Source of the DNA: Bryobacterales bacterium
Lineage (GTDB): Bacteria > Acidobacteriota > Terriglobia > Bryobacterales > Bryobacteraceae
Direction of reading: 5' to 3'
Assembly: GCA_016721425.1 (NCBI GenBank)
Contig: JADKID010000038.1
Coordinates: forward strand, 620,001-684,000
DNA length: 64,000 nucleotides
The notes under the pieces were generated by a model. That model worked only from the letters and a program-made list of their open reading frames with translations. It was not told the origin of the DNA and did not search any database. The position numbers were made by a program, and so were the translations under genes. Shown here in pieces: positions 18,851 to 27,526 of this stretch (its first letter is position 1; each line of letters opens with the position of its first letter).

Positions 18851-19393
18851 TCAATCGCCCTGGTCCCGCAACATCCGCACGCCGGTCCGGTAGTAGTCCA
18901 CACCGCTCCACAATGTCGCCCCCGCCGCCAGCGCCAGCCAGCTCTGCAACCACCATCCAGGCAGGAAGTTCCACGCCATGTCCATCACCTGCCAGCCGCA
19001 ATATGAGAGCTGAAAAAAAGTGCTCCGCTTGCCCCATACGCTCGGCGGGAAACTGCGCGGCCCCTTCCTCAACAGCATCACGCCCGAAAATGCCAGGATC
19101 GCCAAATCCCGTCCCAGTGCCAGCGCCACCATCCACCACGGCGCCCGTTCCGCCAGGCCCAGCCCAATCCACAACGTCACCAGCAACAGCTTGTCGGCGA
19201 TCGGGTCCAGATACGCGCCCGCCTTCGACGCCCATCCAAAACGCCGCGCCAGGTAGCCATCCAGCCCGTCGGAGAACCCTGCGAAAAACAGGATCGGAAA
19301 TGCGCCTCGCGGGTCGTTTTTCGACAGATACCACGCGATTAGCGGCGTCACGATGATCCGCGCGATCGTGATCAGATTGGGCAGGTGGCGCAT
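18851..19393 (-). CDS. pgsA: CDP-alcohol phosphatidyltransferase, PgsA-like
   Basis: The 180-residue integral membrane protein contains the complete family signature from Asp42: D-G-x2-D45-G46-x2-A49-R50-x8-G59-x3-D63-x3-D67. The enzyme exchanges CMP of CDP-diacylglycerol for an alcohol. The length and the start MRHLPNLITIARI fit phosphatidylglycerophosphate synthase. The ATG at 19393 overlaps the lpxC stop by one base (TGATG), so the two are translationally coupled. Other CDP-alcohol transferases cannot be excluded. Confidence 0.88.
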   Translation of the reverse strand: MRHLPNLITIARIIVTPLIAWYLSKNDPRGAFPILFFAGFSDGLDGYLARRFGWASKAGAYLDPIADKLLLVTLWIGLGLAERAPWWMVALALGRDLAILAFSGVMLLRKGPRSFPPSVWGKRSTFFQLSYCGWQVMDMAWNFLPGWWLQSWLALAAGATLWSGVDYYRTGVRMLRDQGD

Positions 19394-20295
19394 CAGCCCG
19401 CAACTGCGTGGACCGTTTGCCCCAGCATCTCGTCCATTGTCACGACGTCGTAAAGCGTCGGGTCCGACATGATCTTTGCCACCAGCGCTACGTGCATCGC
19501 GTGGCCCGCACGCTCCGCCACCACTTTGCCTAGCAGCGGCCGCCCGATCAACGCCAGATCTCCAATCAGATCCAATGCCTTGTGCCGGCACGGCTCGTCC
19601 GGGAATCGCAGGCCCCCCGGGTTCAGTACGCCATCTTCCGTGAAACACACTGCGCTATCCAGCGACGCACCGCGGATCAGCCCCATGTTGCGCATCTGGT
19701 CCAGTTCCGGCGCAAAGCCAAAAGTACGCGCCGGGGCCAGTTCCCGCGCGTAGTTCTCCGGCGAAACTTCCATCCGCAAGGACTGATGCCCCACCATCGG
19801 GTGCTTGAAATAGACGTGGCAGCTCAACTCAAACCGCTCAGAAGGAACAATCGAAATCCGTTTCCCGTTGCCCTCCAGCGACACCTCCCGCCGGATTGCC
19901 AGATACCGCCGCTTCCGTCGTGTTTGCCGCAATCCAGCCGATTGCAGCATCTCCACAAAGGGCTGCCCGCTGCCGTCCAGAATCGGCACTTCCAGGTTGT
20001 CGATCTCCACATAGGCGTTGTCGATGCCCATGCTGTAAAACGTGCTCAATAGGTGCTCAGTGGTGGAGATCAGCACGCCTTGCCGCATCAGGCTCGTCGC
20101 ATAACTGACCCGCTGTACGTGCTTCCAGCTCGCCGGAACCTCGAACATCTCCAGATCACTGCGCTGGAATACAATGCCCGTGCCCGGTGGCGCCGGGACT
20201 ACCCGGATCCGCACCGGCACTCCGCTATGCAGCCCGACTCCGCTGGCTTCCACCGCGTGTACAATCGTGGTTTCGAAACGCAATACAGGCTCCAT
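19393..20295 (-). CDS. lpxC: UDP-3-O-acyl-N-acetylglucosamine deacetylase
   Basis: The 300-residue product catalyses the committed step of lipid A synthesis. It starts at ATG 20295 (MEPVLRFETTIVHAVEASGVGLHSG), where homology begins; the longer frame adds 28 unrelated residues. Zinc-binding and catalytic blocks are STTEHLLSTFYSMG (His) and FPDEPCRHKALDLIGDLAL (His and Asp). The family motif GVGLHSG is present. The gene heads the minus-strand envelope run and is divergent from polA with 148 bp between starts. It is good evidence for an outer membrane with LPS. Confidence 0.96.
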   Translation of the reverse strand: MEPVLRFETTIVHAVEASGVGLHSGVPVRIRVVPAPPGTGIVFQRSDLEMFEVPASWKHVQRVSYATSLMRQGVLISTTEHLLSTFYSMGIDNAYVEIDNLEVPILDGSGQPFVEMLQSAGLRQTRRKRRYLAIRREVSLEGNGKRISIVPSERFELSCHVYFKHPMVGHQSLRMEVSPENYARELAPARTFGFAPELDQMRNMGLIRGASLDSAVCFTEDGVLNPGGLRFPDEPCRHKALDLIGDLALIGRPLLGKVVAERAGHAMHVALVAKIMSDPTLYDVVTMDEMLGQTVHAVAG

Positions 20296-20443
20296 CGTTA
20301 TCGTAACAGACTCGAACCCCACCGATAAGTGTTTTGTCTCGTTGTATTTACAAACTTTCCGTTGTGTCCGGAGCGCCACAGTTCTGCTCGCCGTTGTAGC
20401 CGTTCAGACACGCCCGATGCTCCCTGCCTCCTCCCGGAGTATC

Positions 20444-22828
20444 ATGAAATCCATGCCGCGCCTCTATCTCGTGGATTCCTTTAACCTCATCTTCCGGGCC
20501 TTCCACGCCCGCCAACGCACCGGCGCTCCGCCCATGCGGAACTCGCGCGGTACATCCACTGAGGCGGTCTACATCTTCCACAATATGATCCGCCGGCTCC
20601 ATAAACAGTTTCATCCCGACTACCTGGCCGCCATCTTCGAATCCGAAGGCCCGACATTCCGTGACGAGCAGTTCGCCGCCTACAAAGCCACTCGCACCGA
20701 AACCCCGCCCGAGTTGATCGAACAGTTTCCCATCATCGAGCGGCTTCTTTCCGCCATGTCCATCCCTGTCCTGAAACACTCCGGCTTTGAGGCCGACGAT
20801 CTGATCGGAACTCTTGCCCGTGAGGCTGCCGAAAAAGGCCTCGAAGTCTGCATCGTCTCCTCCGACAAAGACATGCTCCAGCTCGTGACCGGGAACGTCA
20901 CCATGCTCGACATGATGAAGAACGACACGCTCTATACGCCCGACAAAGTGAAGGAGTTCAAGGGCGTCGCGCCCGCCCAGATCCCCGATCTACTCGCACT
21001 GGTGGGCGATACCTCCGACAATATCCCAGGCGCCCCGGGCATCGGCGACAAAGGCGCTGTGCAGCTCCTGGAACAGTACGGCAATCTTGAAAACCTCTTT
21101 GCTCACGCCGCCGACGTTCAGCGCAAGGCCTACCGCGAAAGCCTCCAGAACCACCGCCCGCAGATCGAGCTCTCCTACCGGCTCGCCACCATCGATTGCC
21201 GCGTTCCGGTGGAATACACTCTCGACGCCCTGGCCGTGACCAAGCCCGATCCCGCGGTCCTCGCCGAGATCTACCGCGAGCTGGAGTTCTTCAGCTTCCT
21301 CAAGGATCTTGGCCTCGCTCCGCCCACGCCGGCCGCCGCGCCCGTTGCCGAATCCGCCGCGCCCGCAGCTCCGCCCGACACCGCCGTGGTGTTCGATCTC
21401 AAGACTCACCTCTCCAATGGCGGCGCCATGCCGGATAAGCCCGTCGAGGACGTCCTGCTCTACGCCTTCCTGGTTCTCGCCGATCCCTCCGCCTGCGCGC
21501 TCGAAACTCTCATCGCCCGCTATCTCGATCGCCCCGGCGCCACCCAGCAGGAAACCCTCCAGGCCCTCGCCGCCCGCCTGCGCCCCGAAATCACCGGCGA
21601 TCTCCGCCGCGTCTACGACGAGATCGACCTGCCTCTCGCGCCCGTGCTCGCCCGTATGGAACGTACAGGCATCCTCGTCGAAACGGAGCAACTCGCCACC
21701 ATCTCCCAGAGGATGGAAGGCGAGATCCAGATCCTCACCGATCAGATCTTCGGCCTCGCCGGCAAGCCCTTCAACATCAACTCCCCTAAGCAACTCGGCG
21801 AGATCCTCTTCGACGATCTCAAGCTCCCCACGCAAGGCAAGACCGGCAAGACCAAGGCATACTCCACGGCCGCCGACGTACTGGAGACCCTCGCGGCCGA
21901 GCACGACATCGCCCGCAAGATCCTCGAATTCCGCCAACTCACCAAGCTCAAGGGCACTTACGTGGACGCCCTGCCTTCTCTTCTCTCCCCCGGCGATCAA
22001 CGCCTTCACACGTCATTCAACCCCGCCGGCGCCGCCACCGGACGCCTCTCCTCCTCCAATCCCAACCTCCAGAACATCCCCATCCGCACAACCGCCGGCC
22101 GCGAGATCCGCTCCGCCTTCGTGCCCGAGCCAGGCTGGATCCTCCTTGTCGCCGATTACTCCCAGATCGAACTGCGCCTGCTCGCCCACTACTCCGGCGA
22201 CGCCGTCCTCTGCGATGCCTTTCAGCACAATCAGGACATCCATACGCGCACCGCCTCCGAGGTCTTCGGCGTCGCCCCCCTCATGGTCACCTCCGAGATG
22301 CGCCGTAACGCCAAGGCCGTCAACTTCGGCATCGTCTACGGCCAGACAGCCTTTGGACTCGCCGCCCAGCTCGGCATCTCCCGCGCCGAGGCCGATACCT
22401 ATATCCGCAGCTACTTCGAGCGCTACGCCGGCGTGCAGAAGTGGATCAACGCCACCATCGAGGAGGTCCGACGGCGCGGCTACACTCTTACCCTTGATGG
22501 CCGCCGCCGCCCCATCCCCGACATCCAGTCCAAAAACCCCAACGCTCGCGGCTTCGCCGAGCGCACCGCCGTCAACACCCCGCTCCAGGGTACCGCCTCT
22601 GACCTCATCAAGAAGGCCATGATCCGTCTGGACGCCGAGTTCGCCCGGCGCGGCCTCGAATCCCGCATGCTCCTTCAGGTCCACGATGAACTCGTCCTGG
22701 AGTGCCCGCCGGCCGAACTGGCCGAGGTGGAGAAGCTCGTCAAGCACACCATGGAGAGCGTCGTGAAACTCCGTGTCCCCCTGCTGGTGGAAGTCGGACA
22801 CGGCACAAACTGGCGCGACGCCAAGTAG
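20444..22828 (+). CDS. polA: DNA polymerase I with degenerate proofreading domain
   Basis: The 794-residue product has a 5' nuclease domain (residues about 4-290, LYLVDSFNLIFRAFHA, SGFEADDLIGTLA, GDTSDNIPGAPGIGDKGA) and a family A polymerase domain. Polymerase motifs are VADYSQIELRLLAHY (A), RRNAKAVNFGIVYG (B) and LQVHDELVLE (C). The middle region is only about 150 residues and lacks the DxE and later acidic residues of an active 3'-5' exonuclease. It resembles Taq-type enzymes. The start is ATG 20444 with GGAG 4 bases upstream; ATG 20453 is possible. The longer frame would overlap lpxC. Confidence 0.96.
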   Translation: MKSMPRLYLVDSFNLIFRAFHARQRTGAPPMRNSRGTSTEAVYIFHNMIRRLHKQFHPDYLAAIFESEGPTFRDEQFAAYKATRTETPPELIEQFPIIERLLSAMSIPVLKHSGFEADDLIGTLAREAAEKGLEVCIVSSDKDMLQLVTGNVTMLDMMKNDTLYTPDKVKEFKGVAPAQIPDLLALVGDTSDNIPGAPGIGDKGAVQLLEQYGNLENLFAHAADVQRKAYRESLQNHRPQIELSYRLATIDCRVPVEYTLDALAVTKPDPAVLAEIYRELEFFSFLKDLGLAPPTPAAAPVAESAAPAAPPDTAVVFDLKTHLSNGGAMPDKPVEDVLLYAFLVLADPSACALETLIARYLDRPGATQQETLQALAARLRPEITGDLRRVYDEIDLPLAPVLARMERTGILVETEQLATISQRMEGEIQILTDQIFGLAGKPFNINSPKQLGEILFDDLKLPTQGKTGKTKAYSTAADVLETLAAEHDIARKILEFRQLTKLKGTYVDALPSLLSPGDQRLHTSFNPAGAATGRLSSSNPNLQNIPIRTTAGREIRSAFVPEPGWILLVADYSQIELRLLAHYSGDAVLCDAFQHNQDIHTRTASEVFGVAPLMVTSEMRRNAKAVNFGIVYGQTAFGLAAQLGISRAEADTYIRSYFERYAGVQKWINATIEEVRRRGYTLTLDGRRRPIPDIQSKNPNARGFAERTAVNTPLQGTASDLIKKAMIRLDAEFARRGLESRMLLQVHDELVLECPPAELAEVEKLVKHTMESVVKLRVPLLVEVGHGTNWRDAK

Positions 22829-22831
22829 CGC

Positions 22832-24067
22832 ATGGACCACATCAAGACACAACTGGAGATCCTCCGCCAGCGTCTGGCCCGCATCGACGCCCGCTATCAG
22901 GCCCCGCCCAAGCCCGAGACGCGCGCCCTGCCGTCGGGCTACGAAGTGATGACCGACCACGGTACCCATTGGGAGTTCGACACCCACTTCCAGGCCCATC
23001 ACATCCACGGCACCGCCGATGTCGGGGCGCTCTCGGAACTCCCGGAAGACCTGCTGGCCGTCCTCATGCCCGATCAGCCCGTTATCGCTCCGCCCGCCCG
23101 CTGGGCCTTTCTCGACACCGAGACAAGCGGCCTAGCTGGCGGCTCGGGCACCTTCGCTTTCCTCGTCGGAGTCGGCTACATCGCCCCAAGCGGTTTCATC
23201 CTCAAGCAGTTCTTCATGCGCGATCACGCCGAGGAGCCCTCCCTTCTCGCCGCCCTCTCGGAGTTCCTGGAGCCCTTCGAAGTTCTCGTCACCTACAACG
23301 GCCGCAGCTTCGATCAGCCCCTGCTCGAAACCCGCTACCGCCTGGCCCGCATGAAGGAGCCCTTCCCGCGCCTCCAGCACGTCGATCTGCTCTACTCCGC
23401 CCGCCGCCTCTGGCGCCTGGCCCTCGAAAGTTGCCGTCTCCAGGAACTGGAGCAGCGCATCCTAGGCGTGGAGCGCCACGGCGACGTCGCCGGCGCCCTC
23501 ATCCCCGCGCTCTACTTCGAATACCTGCGCAGCGGCGATTTCCAGCCCCTCCAGCCCGTCATCTACCACAACGCCATCGATATCCTCTCCCTCGCCTGCC
23601 TGACTGCCGTCGTGCCGGTCGCCTTTCGGGATCCGCAGCGACTGACCTCCGGCCCGGAGATGGTCGGCCTCGCCCGCTGGCTCCGCAACGAAGGCCGCCT
23701 GGAGGACGCCGTCCCCCTCATGCGCCAGGCCATCACCCGCAATCTGCCCGAGCCGCTCCTATTCGAAACCATCTGGCATTTGGCCGACATGGAGCGCAAA
23801 CTGGAACGCCACGACGCCGCTGTGGCCCTGTGGAGCGAGCTCTCTACCCTCCGCAACCCCTGGCAAGCCCAGGCCCTGGAGCGCCTCGCCATCCACTACG
23901 AGCATCGCGAGCGCAACTGGACCATGGCACTGGAAATGACCCTCGCCGCCCTGGAACTGGAGCAATCCGATACTCTCCGCAAACGCCACCTCCGTCTCCA
24001 AAAGAGAACAATTCGGGGACGGTCTACTCAATTACCAATTCCCCCCCCCGATCCCCCCACGGACTAA
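22832..24067 (+). CDS. RNase H-like 3'-5' exonuclease with helical repeat tail (YprB-like)
   Basis: The 411-residue product has an RNase H-fold exonuclease domain at residues about 90-260. FLDTETSGLAGGSGTFAFLVGV holds the DxE motif, LVTYNGRSFDQPLL the ExoII-like segment, and VIYHNAIDILSLACL the last Asp. This matches the YprB/RNase_H_2 family. The remaining part reads as TPR-like helices (LRNEGRLEDAVPLMRQAI). The last 20 residues (KRTIRGRSTQLPIP...) are encoded by a copy of the 31-bp repeat plus a poly-C tract. The original stop may therefore have been lost or moved when the repeat inserted. It follows polA by 3 bp, so co-expression with DNA repair is likely. Confidence 0.88.
   Translation: MDHIKTQLEILRQRLARIDARYQAPPKPETRALPSGYEVMTDHGTHWEFDTHFQAHHIHGTADVGALSELPEDLLAVLMPDQPVIAPPARWAFLDTETSGLAGGSGTFAFLVGVGYIAPSGFILKQFFMRDHAEEPSLLAALSEFLEPFEVLVTYNGRSFDQPLLETRYRLARMKEPFPRLQHVDLLYSARRLWRLALESCRLQELEQRILGVERHGDVAGALIPALYFEYLRSGDFQPLQPVIYHNAIDILSLACLTAVVPVAFRDPQRLTSGPEMVGLARWLRNEGRLEDAVPLMRQAITRNLPEPLLFETIWHLADMERKLERHDAAVALWSELSTLRNPWQAQALERLAIHYEHRERNWTMALEMTLAALELEQSDTLRKRHLRLQKRTIRGRSTQLPIPPPDPPTD
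24011..24041 (+). repeat. 31-bp interspersed repeat, copy 1
   Basis: The unit starts AATTCGGGGACGGTCTACTC and ends with CAATT, here with ACCAATT in place of CCCAATT. It lies inside the 3' end of the exonuclease gene and supplies its last codons. It is followed by a run of nine C residues. Two further copies lie at 24066 and 27479 in the same orientation. Confidence 0.93.
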
Positions 24068-24096
24068 TTCGGGGACGGTCTACTCAATTCCCAATT
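24066..24096 (+). repeat. 31-bp interspersed repeat, copy 2
   Basis: This copy is identical to copy 3 and differs from copy 1 by one base. It begins on the last two bases of the exonuclease stop codon and reaches into the 3' end of the convergent UroD-like gene. The spacing from copy 1 is 55 bp. Confidence 0.93.
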
Positions 24097-25129
24097 TCCA
24101 CCCGTGCGCCGCCTCCGCCAACGCCCGCAGATTCTCCCCAGACGTATCCATGCTGATCCCGCCGCCCATCGACAGAATCAATCCGCGCCTCTCACTCTGC
24201 TCCAACACGTCCAACGCCGCCGCCCGCACCATCTCCGGCGTTCCCCGCACACCCACGTCCAGCGGCGGCACGTTCCCCAACAGGCACATCCGCCCACCCG
24301 TCTTCTCCCTCGCCTCCCGCACGCTGATCTTGTGGCTCCAGTTCAAGACGTCAAAACCCGTCTCCGCCAGGTCGCCCAGCATCGGCCGCGCATTCGCGTC
24401 ATTGTGATAGATCTTCACCCAACCCGCCGGAAACGCGTCGCAGATCTGCTTCAGATACGGATGCCCAAACTCCAGATAGTGCCGCCGCGGCAGAAAGCCC
24501 ACAATATCGTCCAGCACCAGAATCCCTTCCACCGAGTCGCCAATCGCCGCCGCCTGCGCCCTCAACCAGTCGATCACCGTCTGCGTCGTCAGCCGGAACA
24601 ACTCGTGCACACCCTCCGGCTCGTCGTGAATATCCAGCATCAACTGGTTCACGCCCCGCAGGAAACTCGCCAGGCACAGCGGACCGCGCGCCGCCACCAT
24701 CGGGATCGTGTAACCCTCGTTGAATATCCGTTGCTTGTGCGCCCGGTACAGGTGCAACGCAAACGGCATCAGCCCGTCCGTCTCGCAGTCCACCGGCTTC
24801 ATCGCGCTCACATCGGCCAGACGCATCAACGTAGCCGATTGCTCCGGCGGCCGGTCTTTCTGAAAGTGGATCCGGTTTCCCAGCGCCGACGGCTCAATCG
24901 CCATGCCGTACTCCACCCACCACCCCGGTAGCAGCGCGATCCCTGGAAAATCGCGCATCACCTTCAAATTCGCCTGGAACCACGCCTCCGGATTACAGAA
25001 ATACTCCAGGTGGCTGATCCCCACGTAGCCCGGAATCCACGGACTATCGACAATCGCCGCCACCGGCGTCTGCGCGTACCCGCCCCCCTTAGCCACCGCC
25101 TTCAACACCTGCCACTGCTCTGGTCTCAT
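24080..25129 (-). CDS. Uroporphyrinogen decarboxylase (UroD)-like family protein
   Basis: The 349-residue product starts at ATG 25129 (MRPEQWQVLKAVAKGG), overlapping the GH67 stop by 4 bases. The longer frame overlaps GH67. It has the UroD/methyltransferase fold pattern: YVGISHLEYFCNPEAWFQ, IPMVAARGPLCLASFLRG, VLDDIVGFLPRRHYLEFGHPYLKQI, WVKIYHNDANARPML, GFDVLNWSHKISVREA and LILSMGGGISMDTSGENLRAL. In Acidobacteria and Planctomycetes such proteins often sit with carbohydrate genes and are not haem enzymes; corrinoid-linked methyl transfer is one known role of the fold. Its last codons lie in repeat copy 2. Confidence 0.83.
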   Translation of the reverse strand: MRPEQWQVLKAVAKGGGYAQTPVAAIVDSPWIPGYVGISHLEYFCNPEAWFQANLKVMRDFPGIALLPGWWVEYGMAIEPSALGNRIHFQKDRPPEQSATLMRLADVSAMKPVDCETDGLMPFALHLYRAHKQRIFNEGYTIPMVAARGPLCLASFLRGVNQLMLDIHDEPEGVHELFRLTTQTVIDWLRAQAAAIGDSVEGILVLDDIVGFLPRRHYLEFGHPYLKQICDAFPAGWVKIYHNDANARPMLGDLAETGFDVLNWSHKISVREAREKTGGRMCLLGNVPPLDVGVRGTPEMVRAAALDVLEQSERRGLILSMGGGISMDTSGENLRALAEAAHGWKLGIE

Positions 25130-27477
25130 GGCCGTTCCTTTTGAATCTCCACGTAATCCAGCGCCGCCGCCTCGCCGCCGTCCGGTTGTCCCACAATCTG
25201 AATTGCGTCCCCCGGCCGCAGCGCCAGCGGCCCGATCCGCCGCCGCATCGACGAATGTCCATCCGGCTTCCGCGTCGGAATCGCGTCGGAGGCAACCCAC
25301 TCATCCACTACCTTGTCCCCCACCAGCACTTTGTACTTCGAAGCGCCATTGACCTGATCGAAGTACTGCACGTCCACCACATACTGGCCGGCCCCGCCCT
25401 GGTGCCGCAGCGATGCCCTACACGTCCGTGCGCCGCTCCCCAGGCACACCACCGCCTTGCTCCCCGAGGCTGTCTCCCAGGGCGTCACCGCGGCTTCCGT
25501 ATAGCCTGTCAGCGTCATCGCCTCGGCCTCCGTCCGGCCCGGATAGTGCCCGGCCCGCCCTCGCTCATCCGCGATGCCGCTCGTCTTCAGAAACCAGCTG
25601 TTGATCGAGTCCCGCCACACCTGCGCGTGTCCCGCCTGATACTCCATCCGCTTCAAAACTTCGCTGAACACCGGCTCCGCCACCAGCCCGCGCAACCCTC
25701 GCCACTCCGCCACAAACTCCTCCACCTCCGCCGCGCCCTGATAGTGCGTGTCGTAGATATGCTGGATCACTGTCTTGCCCGATTTCAGCCGGTACGTATA
25801 CGGAACATGGTGCATCCACAGCAGCAACTCATCCGGGCACGTCGCCAGCGATTCGTACACCCGCGCCACCGGAGCGCGGTACTGCCCGATGAACCCCGTC
25901 CCCGTCGCCATAGTCCGGTCCATTCCGATCCCTCGCGCATCCGCGCGATGCCACTGCCCCCAGCCATTGCGCTCCGATGCCTCCACCGCCGGGCCATAGT
26001 GATTGCCCGTGATCTCCGTCAGCGTCTGCGCCCCCAGCGGACCCGTGTAGTGCTCAAACACCGGCCACGAGTTCAACAGCATGTTCGTGATCGTCGCCAC
26101 CACGCGCGGATTGTGCCCGTACGTCTGCCGCACCCACTCGTCCGCAATCGTCTCCGAGCTCAGGCCGGGATTCCACGCCAGCCGCCCGTAGCCATACAGG
26201 TTCGCCATTGAGAGCGGGTGTCCGGTCCAGTTTGAGTCCAGGCCCACGTTCGAGACGCCCACAAAGCCCCCGGTTGGACGGCCGAAGACCTTCCCTGCCA
26301 CCAGCGCCTTCACCGGTGTGCGCGTACCCTTCGCCTGCAAGACGAAATCGAGCGCCTCCTTCCACATCGGCACCAGAAACACCATGTGCCGCGCCTGCCC
26401 GAAATACTCCTGCGTGATCTGCAACTCAATCGCCTGATTGGTCTTCTCCAATGCGCCAAAGAGCGGCGACGCCGGCTCGCGCACCTGGAAATCAATCGGC
26501 CCGTGCTTGATCTGGATCACCACGTTGTCGTCAAACTGCCCGTCCAGCCCTTTGAAATTGTCAAAGGCCGCCCGCGCCCGGTCGTTCTTCAAATTCCGCC
26601 AGTCCATCTTGTGGTCGTAGACAAACCCGCGGTAGAAGATCACCCCGCCATGCGGCTTCAACGCGCGCGCAATCACATTCGCCGCGTCGGCATGCGTCCG
26701 GTCGTACGCCGATGGCCCCACACGCCCCTCCGAATCCGCCTTCAGCACAAATCCGCCCAGATCCGGCACCGCCCCGTAAATCCGGTCCACCGTCTGCTTC
26801 CAGAACGCCGCCACGCGCGGATCGCCCGGATCAAACGTGTCCAGTCCTCCAATCTTCTGCGGACTGCTGAAATCGATTGCTACCGAGATCCGCACACCCC
26901 ACGGCCGGAACGCCGCCGCCAGCCGAGCCAGTTGCGGCAGAAACTCCGCCGTGATCACCCGCGGGTTGGCGTTGACGTTGTTCACCGTCACCCCGTTGAT
27001 GCCCACCTCCGCCAGCAGTCGCCCATACCCGCTGGCTCGCGAGAGATCCGCGCGGATGTTGTCGTTCTCAAACCACAACGATCTGCCCGCGTAGCCACGC
27101 TCAATCGTGCCGTCCAGGTTATTCCACTCGTTCACCCACCGCACCGGCGCATAAGGCTCCTGCTTCTCATCCAGCGCTGTCACCGGTTGCCGCAGCGCGA
27201 TCTTCCGCTGCAACCCGAATGCCCCATAAAGCACCCCGCGCTCGTTCGAGCCGACAATGAAAACCTGCCGCACCCCGTCCCGTGTCACCGTCTTCAGCCT
27301 GTACCCGTCCGGCTGCAAACCCGCCGGCAGATCCACCCACGGATACGCTTTCCGCACCGCCTCTTCCGTGCCGGCGATGACGTTGCTCTCGGCGCCCAGC
27401 ACCTTCCGCACCGAGTCCATCACCGGCCCATCGCCCAACACCACCAGCCCCATCAGGCCAACCAGAAGTATGTTCAT
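25126..27477 (-). CDS. aguA: GH67 alpha-glucuronidase
   Basis: The 783-residue product fits family GH67 along its whole length. Landmarks are VRWVNEWNNLDGTIERGYAGRS, GINGVTVNNVNANP, GFVLKADSEGRVGPSAYDRTHADAAN (region of the general acid), VIQIKHGPIDFQVREP (region of the catalytic carboxylates) and MHHVPYTYRLKSGK. The enzyme removes 4-O-methylglucuronic acid from xylo-oligosaccharide ends. A hydrophobic start (MNILLVGLMGLVVLGDG) may be a signal peptide. The C-terminal stretch contains a small beta domain. With the GH39 enzyme and the sugar-acid dehydratase elsewhere in the window it suggests glucuronoxylan use. Confidence 0.93.
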   Translation of the reverse strand: MNILLVGLMGLVVLGDGPVMDSVRKVLGAESNVIAGTEEAVRKAYPWVDLPAGLQPDGYRLKTVTRDGVRQVFIVGSNERGVLYGAFGLQRKIALRQPVTALDEKQEPYAPVRWVNEWNNLDGTIERGYAGRSLWFENDNIRADLSRASGYGRLLAEVGINGVTVNNVNANPRVITAEFLPQLARLAAAFRPWGVRISVAIDFSSPQKIGGLDTFDPGDPRVAAFWKQTVDRIYGAVPDLGGFVLKADSEGRVGPSAYDRTHADAANVIARALKPHGGVIFYRGFVYDHKMDWRNLKNDRARAAFDNFKGLDGQFDDNVVIQIKHGPIDFQVREPASPLFGALEKTNQAIELQITQEYFGQARHMVFLVPMWKEALDFVLQAKGTRTPVKALVAGKVFGRPTGGFVGVSNVGLDSNWTGHPLSMANLYGYGRLAWNPGLSSETIADEWVRQTYGHNPRVVATITNMLLNSWPVFEHYTGPLGAQTLTEITGNHYGPAVEASERNGWGQWHRADARGIGMDRTMATGTGFIGQYRAPVARVYESLATCPDELLLWMHHVPYTYRLKSGKTVIQHIYDTHYQGAAEVEEFVAEWRGLRGLVAEPVFSEVLKRMEYQAGHAQVWRDSINSWFLKTSGIADERGRAGHYPGRTEAEAMTLTGYTEAAVTPWETASGSKAVVCLGSGARTCRASLRHQGGAGQYVVDVQYFDQVNGASKYKVLVGDKVVDEWVASDAIPTRKPDGHSSMRRRIGPLALRPGDAIQIVGQPDGGEAAALDYVEIQKERP

Positions 27478-27478
27478 A

Positions 27479-27509
27479 AATTCGGGGACGGTCTACTCAA
27501 TTCCCAATT
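27479..27509 (+). repeat. 31-bp interspersed repeat, copy 3
   Basis: This copy fills most of the 49-bp gap between the GH67 start codon and the end of the RraA-like gene. It has the same orientation and is identical to copy 2. It would lie in the 5' leader of the GH67 mRNA. Confidence 0.93.
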
Positions 27510-27526
27510 AAATCCCAGCCAGCGCC

